Source: Sphingobacterium multivorum
Lineage (GTDB): Bacteria; Bacteroidota; Bacteroidia; Sphingobacteriales; Sphingobacteriaceae
DNA: 64,000 nt
Assembly: GCF_039511225.1 (NCBI RefSeq)
Contig: NZ_CP154261.1
Span: 2,666,001-2,730,000 of the forward strand
Direction of reading: 5' to 3'
Positions 1-9,588 of this stretch are shown piece by piece. The number at the start of each line of letters is the position of its first letter. The first letter of the stretch is position 1. The position numbers and the translations under genes were made by a program. The notes below the pieces were generated by a model that did no database searches, was not told the DNA's origin, and saw only the letters and a list, made by a program, of their open reading frames with translations.

Positions 1-1569
1 CTTTTTAATATCTTCAAGACTATCGATCTCTGCGGCGGTCTTGTCTTTTCGCCAGCGTAATATCCTCGGAAAACGTAGCGCTACACCAGATTTATGACGT
101 TTGCTGTATCCAATGCCTTCAAAGGCAATTTCAAAAACTAGTTCAGGTTTAACGGTTCTTACTGGGCCGAATTTCTCTAATGAATTCTGTTTCACAAAGC
201 GGCTAACTTCTAGAATTTCCTTGTCTGTAAGACCTGAATAGGCTTTTGCGATCGTTACAAGCTGATCATCATCCCTTATGGCAAAAGTATAATCGGTATA
301 ATGGGCACTTCGGCGGCCACTTCCTTTCTGTGCATAAATGAGGACAGCGTCTATGCTCATGGGGTTTACCTTCCATTTCCACCAGTCGCCTTTTTTGCGG
401 CCGGCATGATAAGCGGAGTCCTTTTTCTTGAGCATTAGTCCTTCGCTGTTTACCTCGCGCGAGTTTGCCTGTATGTCTTGGAGGGCTGGCCAGTTTTGCA
501 CCTGTATTAAGGGGGAAAGCTGTAGCGTGCTGTCTGAGTTTGCGGCTGAAAGCTGTTCCAGTTGTGTGCGTCTGTATGCAAGAGGCTTATCGCGCAGATC
601 GATACCATCCAGTTCGACAATATCATAAAGGTAGACTGAAATAGGTACTTCTTCACGCAGCGACTTTGGAATGGTCTTTCGGTTGATTCGTTTTTGCAGT
701 TCAGAGAAGTTGAGGACACGGCCGTCTCTGACGGCGAGGATCTCACCGTCAAGCACAAAGCTTCCTTTCCATTGTTTGAGGGCTTCGGTAATTTCAGGGA
801 ACTGCGCTGTCACGAGTTCCTCTCCGCGAGACCAGATATGTATTTCATCTTCGCGCTTGATGAGTTGGCCGCGTATACCGTCCCATTTGTATTCTGCCTG
901 CCATTCGGCTAGGGAGCCTAGCTCTTCGGGGCCCTTTTCTAAAGGATAGGCAAGGCAGAATGGATAAGGTTTGGAGCGGTTGGTATCGCTGTAAGCGCCA
1001 TTGACGAGTTTGTCGAATTCTACCGCATGCGGATTCCATTCGCCCATGATACTATGCGCTACTGCGCTTGCTTCGCTGTTGGTGTACTGCGCAATTGTAT
1101 TGATTAATCCCTTATCCGAAACACCTAACCTGAAGCTTCCGCCAAGCAGCTTATTGAAAATGAAACGCTCAACGGTATTTAGTGCATTCCAGGAACGAAG
1201 AACAAAAGCTTTTTTTTGGGCTATACTGTCATCCCGAATGGCAATGATCTCGTCCATCCATTCACTCAGACTTTTTTCGATCAGCTGTGACGGTGGTGGG
1301 AGCAGCAGCGACAAGGTCTCGGCCAGATCACCTACTGCAGCATACGATTCTATAAATAACCATTCGGGGATTCCTGTGATTTCCAAGGTCCATGTTTTGA
1401 GATCCTTGATCGCGATGCTGCGTTTTGGTCTTTTGCCAGTCATCAGGGCAAGAAACCAAAGTTTGTCTTTTTCGGAAGCCTGGTTGAAAAAGGTTAAAAT
1501 AGCTTCTTTCTTCGAGTTGGTCTTATTGCTGCTGTCAAGCGCATGGATCAATGTAGCAAATTCTTTCAT
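1..1569 (-). CDS. ATP-dependent DNA ligase (3' end beyond window)
   Basis: Reading the minus strand from the ATG at 1567-1569 gives 523 codons with no stop before the window edge, so only the last few residues can be missing. The adenylation motif K-W-D-G-I-R is at about residue 228, with the catalytic Lys forming the AMP adduct. An N-terminal ligase-type domain precedes it and an OB-fold region with a W-K-W-K motif follows. This is the family of bacterial ATP-dependent ligases encoded beside a beta-lactamase-fold exonuclease. It starts 3 bp after that gene's stop, so the two are surely cotranscribed. It probably seals nicks in repair, alongside the NAD-dependent replicative ligase expected elsewhere. 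Confidence 0.9.
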   Translation of the reverse strand, partial: MKEFATLIHALDSSNKTNSKKEAILTFFNQASEKDKLWFLALMTGKRPKRSIAIKDLKTWTLEITGIPEWLFIESYAAVGDLAETLSLLLPPPSQLIEKSLSEWMDEIIAIRDDSIAQKKAFVLRSWNALNTVERFIFNKLLGGSFRLGVSDKGLINTIAQYTNSEASAVAHSIMGEWNPHAVEFDKLVNGAYSDTNRSKPYPFCLAYPLEKGPEELGSLAEWQAEYKWDGIRGQLIKREDEIHIWSRGEELVTAQFPEITEALKQWKGSFVLDGEILAVRDGRVLNFSELQKRINRKTIPKSLREEVPISVYLYDIVELDGIDLRDKPLAYRRTQLEQLSAANSDSTLQLSPLIQVQNWPALQDIQANSREVNSEGLMLKKKDSAYHAGRKKGDWWKWKVNPMSIDAVLIYAQKGSGRRSAHYTDYTFAIRDDDQLVTIAKAYSGLTDKEILEVSRFVKQNSLEKFGPVRTVKPELVFEIAFEGIGYSKRHKSGVALRFPRILRWRKDKTAAEIDSLEDIKK

Positions 1570-1572
1570 ACG

Positions 1573-2574
1573 CTATTCTGTTGTTTGGGTTTGAGGGTCC
1601 TCTTCATCTCCGTATTGCGTCTTAACTTCTTCGGCCTCAATACCGATTTCATTCAGATATTTGGCAAATGTTGCCGTCTGTCCGTGTGTGACATATACTT
1701 TTTCGGCAGCACTACCACGTATCGCCTGCAATAAGCCCTGCCAGTCGGCATGATCGCTGATCGCAAAGCCGGCATCAGCGCTGCGCCATCGCCGTGCGCC
1801 ACGGATTTGCATCCATCCGGAGCAGATCGCATGGGCGACATGCGGTATTTTCTGTAGAAGTTGACTGTCCAGCAAAGCGGGCGGCAGCAGCACAATTTGA
1901 TTGTCAAGCTGCTTGAGCTCCGATTTTAAATCGGCGATGCGGTAATTTGGTAATTTTATACCTGCTTGACTATAGGCTTCGTTTAGCTTGGCAATGCTGT
2001 AATGAACGTATACGGGACCCATCTCATGAACAGCATTGAGAATGCGCTGTGATTTTCCAAGCGAATAGCCAATAAACACGGAGGTTTTTTTGTTGTTTTG
2101 GTTGTTTTTAATCCAGGCTTGTAAGCGTTCATTTTGCTGTTCGACAGACTCCCAGCGGTAAATGGGGAGCCCAAATGTACTTTCCGTAATAAGCTCATGG
2201 CACTTTATAGGTTCAAAAGGCGTGGACAAGCCATCATTCTGAATCTTGTAATCCCCCGTAAAAACCACAACTTTACCTTTATGTTCCAGGCGTATCTGTG
2301 CAGAGCCAATGATATGGCCAGCAGGATGTAAAGAGACTCTGACACCATTGATGTATATCGCTTCGTTGTAGGCAAGGCCCTGAACCTGGATGTCTGGACC
2401 TATGCGGCTGCGTAAGATATTGACTGTAAAATGATGACAGAGGTATTTCTTCATTCCCCAATGGGCATGATCTGCGTGACCATGAGAGATGACTGCCAAA
2501 TCAACTGGCTGCCATGGATCAAGATAAAACTTGCCCGGAACACAGTAAATACCTTTTGATGTAAAACTTATCAT
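1573..2574 (-). CDS. Ligase-associated DNA exonuclease (metallo-beta-lactamase fold)
   Basis: A 333-residue protein with the metal-binding H-G-H-A-D-H motif near residue 31, a later H-P-A-G-H motif, F-T-G-D-Y, and a C-terminal S-D-H-A-D segment. This arrangement is that of the beta-CASP/SNM1-like exonucleases annotated as ligase-associated DNA exonuclease. The family is thought to trim DNA ends before the partner ligase seals them. The ligase gene begins 3 bp downstream, matching the usual two-gene repair cassette. Bacteroidota versions often travel with a helicase gene as well; none is visible here, though the cassette may continue off the left edge. Confidence 0.9.
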   Translation of the reverse strand: MISFTSKGIYCVPGKFYLDPWQPVDLAVISHGHADHAHWGMKKYLCHHFTVNILRSRIGPDIQVQGLAYNEAIYINGVRVSLHPAGHIIGSAQIRLEHKGKVVVFTGDYKIQNDGLSTPFEPIKCHELITESTFGLPIYRWESVEQQNERLQAWIKNNQNNKKTSVFIGYSLGKSQRILNAVHEMGPVYVHYSIAKLNEAYSQAGIKLPNYRIADLKSELKQLDNQIVLLPPALLDSQLLQKIPHVAHAICSGWMQIRGARRWRSADAGFAISDHADWQGLLQAIRGSAAEKVYVTHGQTATFAKYLNEIGIEAEEVKTQYGDEEDPQTQTTE

Positions 2575-2615
2575 TATTCATTAAAACAGGGTTTCGTGGA
2601 CTAAAGTTTTACTTA

Positions 2616-2647
2616 TTTGCTGTGTTTTCAATTTACTGTTGTCTTTG
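2616..2647 (+). promoter_or_regulatory. Candidate Bacteroidota-type promoter for the signalling block
   Basis: TTTG at 2616-2619 is followed after 20 bases by TGTCTTTG at 2640-2647, close to the Bacteroidota consensus TTTG-N19..21-TAnnTTTG. The second base of the -7 box is G instead of A. It lies about 70 bases before the first kinase gene. Pattern match only. Confidence 0.35.
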
Positions 2648-2718
2648 CGTATTTATGTTGGGGGTATTCAGTTAATTTTTTTAGATTTGTTAACCTTGAT
2701 GCTAAGTTTTAATACACT

Positions 2719-4185
2719 ATGATATTAATTGTCGATGATAATCCGGATAATATATACTCTTTACAAAAATTGCTGGAATCCAAGAATTTTAAAGTTGACA
2801 CCGCTCAATCTGGGGAAGAAGCTTTAAAAAAGATCCTAAAAAATAATTATGCATTAATCATATTGGATGTTCAAATGCCGGATATGGACGGCTTTGAAGT
2901 CGCCGAAAATATTGCCGGATTTAGTAAGACAAAGGAAACACCGATCATATTTTTGTCTGCGGTCAATACAGATAAAAGATTTATTACGAAAGGCTATGAC
3001 TCCGGTGGTTTGGATTATGTTACCAAACCTGTTGATCCCGATATTCTGATGTTGAAAGTCAAGACGTTTTATCGGCTTTATGAGCAAACGCAGGCATTGA
3101 AAGATGTTCAGCAGACGCTGGAGCTGGAAGTGGAAAGACGAAAGCAGGCGCAGCAGGAGCTTCGATCGAAAGTAGACTATTTGCATACGCTCTTGGAATC
3201 GCTTCCTCAAATTGCATTTACTTGTGACAAGAGCGGCAATATTGATTTTGTTAATGGCCGCTGGTTTCAATTTTCTGACGACGCCACTATTTTTCCGCAG
3301 ACCTATCCTGGAGATCGGTCTATTGCTGCCGCGCTTCATGGTAGCCTTCAGTCAGGTGAACCTTTGGAGATGGAAGTTCGCTTGAAAAAGAGCATTTGCG
3401 GTGAATACTCGTACCAGTTGTTACGTGTATGGCCAATCCTGCAGAATAGCGAAAGTAACTGGATAGGGACTTTTACCGATATTGACGCACAGAAGCGGGC
3501 GGAAAAAGAGAAAGATGAATTTCTGAGCATTGCCAGTCATGAGTTGAAAACACCGTTGACAAGTATAAAGGCTTATATGCAGTTGCTTGACCGTAAGTTG
3601 AAATTGGAAGAGGAAAGTGCGGAAGCAAAGTATGTTCATCGGGTGCAAGGACAAATAGATAAACTCAACAGTCTTATATCGGATCTTTTAGATCTATCAA
3701 AAATTGATAACGGGAAGTTGCTTATCAATAAAAAAGTATTCTCACTTGAGCATATGGTGAAAAGTGCCGTCGACTCCATTGTTCAGACGCATGACCAAAG
3801 CAGCATGAAGCTTATTCGAACCGGTGATATCACAGCGGTACAAATATACGGTGATGAGATCCGTCTTGAGCAGGTATTGGTGAATTTCTTGACGAATGCA
3901 TACAAATATGCTGCAGGTACAGAAAAAGTCATCGTTGATTGTACGGTTGTCGATGACGCCGTGAAGATCAGTGTAATCGACTTCGGAATAGGGATACCTG
4001 CGGAGAAGCAAGCCGATGTTTTTGAGAAATTTTATCGTGTGGAAGAAACGTCATTTGACTTCCAGGGACTCGGGATAGGCCTTTACATCTGCGCCGAAAT
4101 TATACGAAGCCATCAGGGAACGATTGGTGTGGAGAGTTCGGGTGAGCGTGGTGCAACCTTCTATTTTACCTTACCATTAAATTAA
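2719..4185 (+). CDS. Response-regulator/PAS/histidine kinase hybrid
   Basis: A 488-residue soluble sensor kinase with an N-terminal receiver domain. The receiver (residues 1-120) has acidic pair D6-D7, phospho-acceptor D50 and K103. A coiled linker (about 125-150) leads to a PAS-like domain (about 150-260). The HisKA phospho-histidine is H274 in S-H-E-L-K-T-P, followed by a HATPase domain with N-box N-A-Y-K and G boxes D-F-G-I-G-I and G-L-G-I-G-L. There is no transmembrane segment. The receiver is at the N-terminus, so another kinase, perhaps the membrane kinase encoded 7 bp downstream, could phosphorylate it. The signal sensed is unknown. Confidence 0.9.
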   Translation: MILIVDDNPDNIYSLQKLLESKNFKVDTAQSGEEALKKILKNNYALIILDVQMPDMDGFEVAENIAGFSKTKETPIIFLSAVNTDKRFITKGYDSGGLDYVTKPVDPDILMLKVKTFYRLYEQTQALKDVQQTLELEVERRKQAQQELRSKVDYLHTLLESLPQIAFTCDKSGNIDFVNGRWFQFSDDATIFPQTYPGDRSIAAALHGSLQSGEPLEMEVRLKKSICGEYSYQLLRVWPILQNSESNWIGTFTDIDAQKRAEKEKDEFLSIASHELKTPLTSIKAYMQLLDRKLKLEEESAEAKYVHRVQGQIDKLNSLISDLLDLSKIDNGKLLINKKVFSLEHMVKSAVDSIVQTHDQSSMKLIRTGDITAVQIYGDEIRLEQVLVNFLTNAYKYAAGTEKVIVDCTVVDDAVKISVIDFGIGIPAEKQADVFEKFYRVEETSFDFQGLGIGLYICAEIIRSHQGTIGVESSGERGATFYFTLPLN

Positions 4186-4192
4186 CTTAGGA

Positions 4193-7100
4193 ATGCCAAA
4201 TAGTAAGACACTCAGTAATCTAACGTGGGGGATCGGTTTTTCATTGGTCGTGCTGCTTATTAGTTCTACAGCATCCTACATTGGTATACAGGAACAAAAT
4301 AGGCATCGCCAGGAGCTTGCGGTAACAAGAAAAATTATTAGCACTTCAACTAGTTTACTTGCTTCTTTACAAGGGGCTGAAACCGGAAACCGGGGCTTTC
4401 TTCTGACTGGGAAAGAAAGCTATTTAGAACCTTTTAATAATGCATTAGAAAGTTTGCCCAAAGAATTGCAGGAGATAGAAGCACTCACCAAGCAGGATCC
4501 GGTACAGAAGGTTCGGGTAGACAGTCTTGTAATTGCGGCAAAATGGCGGCTCGACATTTTAAAGCAATCAGTTGCAACGAAGAGAAAGGGTGGCGTGTTC
4601 GGCTTAGCGCAACTGGATGAGAGTAAAATGGCCATGGACAAGTGCCGCGCAATTATCAAGGATATTAATCAGTATGAGGAAGATAATATCGATAGGAAAT
4701 CGGCTAATCTGGATAATTCTTCGTTTATTACAACCTTGTTTATTGTTATCAGTGCCTTGCTTTCCCTTATTATTACCAGCTATTTTTATTTCAGATTACG
4801 TGCCGACTTTTTAAAACGTGCAGCACTCGAGAAATCATTACGTGAGAAGGACGAAGGTATTTCTAGACGACTAAATTTGGTTCAGAAGATCACAAACCGG
4901 ATCGCTTTGGGGGATTATGATGTCAAGGCAGAGGAGATCGGAGACGATGATCTCGGCGAAATTGCGAAAGCCGTCAATAGGATGTCCAAAGCGTTGAAAA
5001 AATCGTTTGAACAGCTAACAGAGAATGATTGGCTTCATGCGGGCTATGCTAAACTTTACACTGGATTAATGGGGAATAAGAGCGAGCAAACAATTGCTGC
5101 GGATTCCATCAAAAGCCTTGTCGGCTATACCGGTGCTATCAGTGGTGCGATCTATATTTTTAACGATGACAAGTTGGAACTTTCTGGGACATACGGTTTG
5201 GATATGCAGACACAGCAGTATTTTTTACCAGGCGAAGGCTACATCGGACAGGTATTTGTGGACCGGGAATCTAAGATACTTCAAAACCTGCATGCTACGG
5301 ATTACGTGGTTAGCTTTGCCAATGGAAAGATCCATGTGCAGCATATTATTTTTTTACCGATGCTGGTTGATGATCAAGTGCTGGGTGTATTGGAAGTTGG
5401 CCAAATGGAGAGTTTTACTGCGGTAGAACAAGTATTTTTGACTGAATGTGCCCGACAGATTGGTATTGCACTAGTTTCAGCAAAAGGAAGGGCGAAAATC
5501 CAGACATTGTTGGAGGAAACACAGGTACAGTCTGAAGAGCTATTAACGCAACATGCCGAGCTTGAAAGCCTAAATACTGAATTGGAGGCGCAGACATTGC
5601 GTTTGCAGTCTTCAGAGGAAGAGCTCAAAGTGCAACACGAGGAACTGATGCAGTCCAATCAAGAACTAGAGGAACGCTCACGATTGCTTGAAGATAAGAA
5701 TTTGATGATTGCCGAACGAAATCAGGAAATTCAGCAGAAAGCAGAAGAATTGGCGCTGAGTACTAAATATAAATCTGAGTTTTTGGCTAATATGTCCCAT
5801 GAACTCCGTACACCACTCAATTCGATATTGCTGCTATCTCGTTTGCTATCGGAGAATGTAGAGAAAAACTTAAATTCAGATCAGATTGAATCAGCTAAAG
5901 TCATTCAAAGTTCAGGGACGAGTTTGTTAACCTTGATTGATGAGATTTTGGACCTATCGAAAATTGAGTCCGGTAAAATGACCTTAGATTATGCGTCGTT
6001 GGATCTGCATGATATTTTGTCCGATTTGAATAGCCTGTTTTTACCCATTGTAAAGGAGAAGGGTTTGGCTTTTAAGACGACTGTCAGTGCTAAGATCGCA
6101 CCTCGCTTTGAGGGAGATCGGCTTCGCATCGATCAGGTACTCCGTAATTTGATTTCAAATGCGATAAAATTTACCAAAGAAGGCGAAGTACGTCTGGAAA
6201 TCTATGAAGATCCAAGTGATCACGATCGATTGGTATTCGCTGTAGTCGATTCGGGTATTGGTATACCACTTGAAAAGCAGAAAATTATTTTTGAAGCCTT
6301 CCAACAAGCTGATGGCTCAACGAGGCGGAAGTTTGGCGGTACTGGCCTAGGACTTTCTATTAGCCGGGAGATTGCACGTTTGCTTGGTGGAGAGATCAGG
6401 TTGGAAAGCGAAGTGGGTAAAGGTAGTACCTTTTTGTTCATTATTCCGAAGTCCAAAGTTGAAGTTAAAGAGATATTGACGAAGGAGCAGCAATTGGTTG
6501 AGGAGATATCTTCGGAAGTAGAAGAGGTGATTGAGATTGTTAAAGAAGATACCTATAATCCGGTCACAATTAGGATCCCCGAGGAGATTCCAGATGATCG
6601 AGATACGGTTGCAGAGGGAGACAAGGTGATTTTGATTGTGGAGGATGATGTTAATTTTGCCAAGGCACTTTTGAAATATACACATACACAAAACTATAAA
6701 GGTGTAGTTGTTGTTCGTGGTGACCATGCACTTCCAGCTGCGCAGAAGTATCATCCAGTTGCTATTCTGCTCGATATTCAATTGCCAATTATGGATGGAT
6801 GGGCTGTCATGGATCAATTGAAAGGTAATAAGGCTACGCGGCATATTCCAGTGCATATCATGTCTTCGCTTGAGGTGAAGAAAGAAAGTTTATTAAAAGG
6901 GGCGATCGATTTTATTAATAAACCTGTTGCGTTGGAACAAATGACTTCGGTATTCCAAAAAATTGAATCGGCATTAAGCCGTTCGCCGAAGAAGGTGCTT
7001 ATTGTTGAAGAGAATCCAAAGCATGCAAGTGCATTGTCTTATTTTTTAAGTAGTTTTAATATATCACTTGAAGTAAAAGATAATGTTTCGGATAGTATCA

Positions 7101-7795
7101 CTGCTTTACGTACAGCAGATGTGGATTGTGTGATTTTGGATATGGGTGTGCCTGACGAAATGGGATATCATACGTTGGAAGCCATCAAGCAGCATGAAGG
7201 ACTGGAGAACCTGCCGATCATTATCTTTACAGGTAAGAATCTGTCCAAAGCTGAAGAATTGAAAATTAAGAAATACGCAGACTCCGTTGTTGTAAAGACG
7301 GCTCATTCTTATCAACGGATTTTGGATGAGGTCGGCTTATTTCTTCATTTGATTGAGGTTAATAATTCAGACGACGCAAGAAGGAAGAACAATGGACTTG
7401 GTGCGTTGACCGACGTGTTGAAGGGCAAGAGGGTCCTTGTTGCTGATGATGACGTCAGGAATATCTTCTCGATGACTAAAGCGTTGGAAAAATTTCAAGT
7501 GAAGGTAATTCCTGCAATGGACGGTAAGGAAGCGTTGGAAGTATTGACATCAGGAGAACCTATTGATATTGTATTGATGGACATGATGATGCCCGAGATG
7601 GATGGTTACGAAACTATTAAGAATATCAGACAACATGTAGATTATGCCAGACTACCAATCATCGCTGTTACGGCAAAGTCAATGATCGGGGACCGTGAAA
7701 AATGTATTCAGGCAGGCGCGTCGGACTACATCTCGAAGCCGGTGGATATTGATCAACTACTTTCTTTATTGCGTGTGTGGCTATATGAAAATTGA
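4193..7795 (+). CDS. CHASE3/HAMP/GAF hybrid histidine kinase with three receivers
   Basis: A 1200-residue membrane sensor. TM1 (about 10-30) and TM2 (about 180-200) flank a periplasmic CHASE3-type helical domain with the G-A-E-T-G-N-R-G-F-L signature. A HAMP region (about 215-275), a GAF domain (about 290-430) and a long coiled coil (about 440-525) follow. The HisKA histidine is H536 in S-H-E-L-R-T-P, and the HATPase carries D-S-G-I-G-I and G-T-G-L-G-L. Three receivers end the protein, with acceptors D861, D983 and D1130. The second receiver is diverged: E-E in place of the acidic D-D pair and K-T instead of K-P, so it may be poorly phosphorylated. A good AGGA lies before the start. Confidence 0.92.
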   Translation: MPNSKTLSNLTWGIGFSLVVLLISSTASYIGIQEQNRHRQELAVTRKIISTSTSLLASLQGAETGNRGFLLTGKESYLEPFNNALESLPKELQEIEALTKQDPVQKVRVDSLVIAAKWRLDILKQSVATKRKGGVFGLAQLDESKMAMDKCRAIIKDINQYEEDNIDRKSANLDNSSFITTLFIVISALLSLIITSYFYFRLRADFLKRAALEKSLREKDEGISRRLNLVQKITNRIALGDYDVKAEEIGDDDLGEIAKAVNRMSKALKKSFEQLTENDWLHAGYAKLYTGLMGNKSEQTIAADSIKSLVGYTGAISGAIYIFNDDKLELSGTYGLDMQTQQYFLPGEGYIGQVFVDRESKILQNLHATDYVVSFANGKIHVQHIIFLPMLVDDQVLGVLEVGQMESFTAVEQVFLTECARQIGIALVSAKGRAKIQTLLEETQVQSEELLTQHAELESLNTELEAQTLRLQSSEEELKVQHEELMQSNQELEERSRLLEDKNLMIAERNQEIQQKAEELALSTKYKSEFLANMSHELRTPLNSILLLSRLLSENVEKNLNSDQIESAKVIQSSGTSLLTLIDEILDLSKIESGKMTLDYASLDLHDILSDLNSLFLPIVKEKGLAFKTTVSAKIAPRFEGDRLRIDQVLRNLISNAIKFTKEGEVRLEIYEDPSDHDRLVFAVVDSGIGIPLEKQKIIFEAFQQADGSTRRKFGGTGLGLSISREIARLLGGEIRLESEVGKGSTFLFIIPKSKVEVKEILTKEQQLVEEISSEVEEVIEIVKEDTYNPVTIRIPEEIPDDRDTVAEGDKVILIVEDDVNFAKALLKYTHTQNYKGVVVVRGDHALPAAQKYHPVAILLDIQLPIMDGWAVMDQLKGNKATRHIPVHIMSSLEVKKESLLKGAIDFINKPVALEQMTSVFQKIESALSRSPKKVLIVEENPKHASALSYFLSSFNISLEVKDNVSDSITALRTADVDCVILDMGVPDEMGYHTLEAIKQHEGLENLPIIIFTGKNLSKAEELKIKKYADSVVVKTAHSYQRILDEVGLFLHLIEVNNSDDARRKNNGLGALTDVLKGKRVLVADDDVRNIFSMTKALEKFQVKVIPAMDGKEALEVLTSGEPIDIVLMDMMMPEMDGYETIKNIRQHVDYARLPIIAVTAKSMIGDREKCIQAGASDYISKPVDIDQLLSLLRVWLYEN

Positions 7796-7808
7796 GGATG
7801 AAGGATTT

Positions 7809-8180
7809 ATGGATCAGAATAAGGTAATATTAATTGTGGACGACGATCAACGCAATATTTTTGCATTGCGTTTGACGTTGAAAGCGAAGGGATATCAAGT
7901 GTTGAGCAGCACGAGTGCAAGCGAGGCTATCGAGATCTTGGAGACGAATAAAGGTGTAGCGCTGATATTGATGGATATGATGATGCCTGAAATCGATGGC
8001 TATGAGGCGATTCAGCTGATCCGAAATTCGAGTTTGCTGGGCAAAATTCCAGTTATTGCCGTGACAGCGCAGGCGATGAGTGGAGACCGGGAGAAATGCT
8101 TGGAAGCTGGAGCCCAGTCTTATGTCTCGAAGCCGATTGATGTTGATAAATTGATGGGTGAAATTGAACGGTTAATCTAA
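7809..8180 (+). CDS. Single-domain response regulator
   Basis: A 123-residue receiver with no output domain: D-D-D at residues 11-13, phospho-acceptor D56 in L-M-D-M-M-M-P, T/S switch region V-T-A-Q, and K-P near residue 106. The frame is open further upstream inside the kinase gene, but the ATG at 7809, preceded by AGGATGAAGGA, gives a normal receiver N-terminus. It lies between the hybrid kinase and a CheR-like gene and is very like the last receiver of the kinase (same M-D-M-M-M-P-E-x-D-G-Y-E pattern). It is probably a phosphotransfer intermediate or a protein-protein switch. Confidence 0.88.
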   Translation: MDQNKVILIVDDDQRNIFALRLTLKAKGYQVLSSTSASEAIEILETNKGVALILMDMMMPEIDGYEAIQLIRNSSLLGKIPVIAVTAQAMSGDREKCLEAGAQSYVSKPIDVDKLMGEIERLI

Positions 8181-9011
8181 ATGTTGGGCTATAGTATCAT
8201 AAAAGACCATGAAATAGATATTTTGCTTGAAGATATCTATCGCGACTACGGGTATGATTTTTTGCAGTATAGCCGTGCATCGATGAAGCGGAGGATTAAT
8301 CGGCTTATGACGAATGACCGTTTGGCAAGTTTTGCTGAACTTCGCTTTATGTTGAAGGACAACCCCGCATTTTTGCAGCACTTTGTTGAAGAGATTACTG
8401 TCAACTTAACCGAGATGTTTCGGGATCCCTTATTCTTTCGTCAACTGCGGGAGGAAATTTTGCCGCAATTGGGGACATACCCGTTGATCCGTGTATGGAT
8501 TGCTGGATGCTCCACAGGAGAGGAAGCTTATTCGATGTCCATTTTGCTAAAAGAGGCTAATCTGTATCACAAGTCATTGATCTATGCAACGGATATTAAT
8601 CCCCGGGTACTCGATATTGCCCGAAATGGTGTATATCCATTGAGCCAGATAAAATCTTTTTCCGAAAATTATATAGAATCTGGAGGAAAACAGGACTTTT
8701 CGAAATATTACACAGCAAATTATGAATGGGCAAAATTCGATGCCGATCTTAAGCAAAAAATGATTTTATCTACCCATAATCTGGTATCAGACACATCATT
8801 TAATAGCTTTCAATTAATCCTTTGTCGGAATGTGTTGATCTATTTTAATAAAGATTTGCAGGAGCGTGTTTTTAAATTATTTGACGCGAGTCTAGAAAAT
8901 TTAGGATATTTGGCATTAGGTAGTAAAGAAACCATACGATTTTCAGGTATTCAGCATAACTTTACAGCTGTTGGGGATCAAAAGATTTGGAAAAAACTTT
9001 ATACCTTATAG
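8181..9011 (+). CDS. CheR-type protein-glutamate methyltransferase
   Basis: A 276-residue protein with a CheR N-terminal helical domain and a SAM-dependent methyltransferase domain. The SAM loop reads A-G-C-S-T-G-E-E-A-Y-S near residue 110, and C-R-N-V-L-I-Y-F is the typical CheR motif near residue 215. CheR enzymes methylate glutamates on chemoreceptors. No chemoreceptor or CheB methylesterase gene is in view, so its substrate here may be a coiled-coil region of the neighbouring kinases, which is inference. Its ATG follows the stop of the receiver gene directly, with no spacer, which points to translational coupling. Confidence 0.88.
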   Translation: MLGYSIIKDHEIDILLEDIYRDYGYDFLQYSRASMKRRINRLMTNDRLASFAELRFMLKDNPAFLQHFVEEITVNLTEMFRDPLFFRQLREEILPQLGTYPLIRVWIAGCSTGEEAYSMSILLKEANLYHKSLIYATDINPRVLDIARNGVYPLSQIKSFSENYIESGGKQDFSKYYTANYEWAKFDADLKQKMILSTHNLVSDTSFNSFQLILCRNVLIYFNKDLQERVFKLFDASLENLGYLALGSKETIRFSGIQHNFTAVGDQKIWKKLYTL

Positions 9012-9081
9012 GGGATTGCAGGCAGGCATGAATCTTTTGTGCCTCATGTAAAACAATGACGGTATATATAAACTATTTTAT

Positions 9082-9447
9082 ATGAGTAAAACAAAAACTG
9101 TATTGATATTTGAGGACGATACCATTATTTTGGAGGTTATAACGGTTGTTTTGACTGATTTGGGGTTTCACGTTGAAGTTTCGGAAACTTCACATGATAT
9201 TATCCAAAAGGTGGAATCTGCAGAGCCCGATCTTGTTTTAATGGATAACTGGATTCCAAACATAGGTGGGGTTGAAGCAACCAGATTGCTTAAATCAGAT
9301 CAGCGTTTTAGCCATATTCCCGTAATTTACGTGTCGGCAAACAACGATATTCAATCCCTGGCAGATCGTGCCGGAGCAGATGATTTTCTATCTAAACCTT
9401 TTGATTTGGAAGATTTGGAAAATATTGTCAATAAATATATTGCATAG
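9082..9447 (+). CDS. Single-domain response regulator
   Basis: A 121-residue receiver protein with E-D-D at 11-13, acceptor D55 in L-V-L-M-D-N-W-I-P, Y-V-S-A switch region and the K-P-F motif near residue 105. It has no DNA-binding or enzymatic output. It is the last gene of the signalling block, 70 bp after cheR, and probably belongs to the same transcript. Its sequence is less close to the hybrid-kinase receivers than the 7809 protein, so it may take phosphate from a different kinase. Confidence 0.85.
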   Translation: MSKTKTVLIFEDDTIILEVITVVLTDLGFHVEVSETSHDIIQKVESAEPDLVLMDNWIPNIGGVEATRLLKSDQRFSHIPVIYVSANNDIQSLADRAGADDFLSKPFDLEDLENIVNKYIA

Positions 9448-9588
9448 ATCAATTTAAGGTTAGACTTAAAGGCTGCAAATCTCAGATTCTCGCAGGTTAG
9501 TTTAGTCGATGGAAGTATGCTGGTCTATGCCAGCAGCAATTAGCTTTTGATCTATTATGTATTTGGTAAAAATGTATCGGTGATCTGA

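Noticed and set aside
1001-1594. 197-residue plus-strand open frame
   Set aside because: Antisense to the DNA ligase gene, which has clear motifs in the other strand.
2854-3339. 161-residue minus-strand open frame
   Set aside because: Antisense to the receiver/PAS part of the kinase and has no features of its own.
9518-9535. Hairpin TGCTGG/CCAGCA after the last receiver gene
   Set aside because: Short stem without a T-run, so not reported as a terminator.
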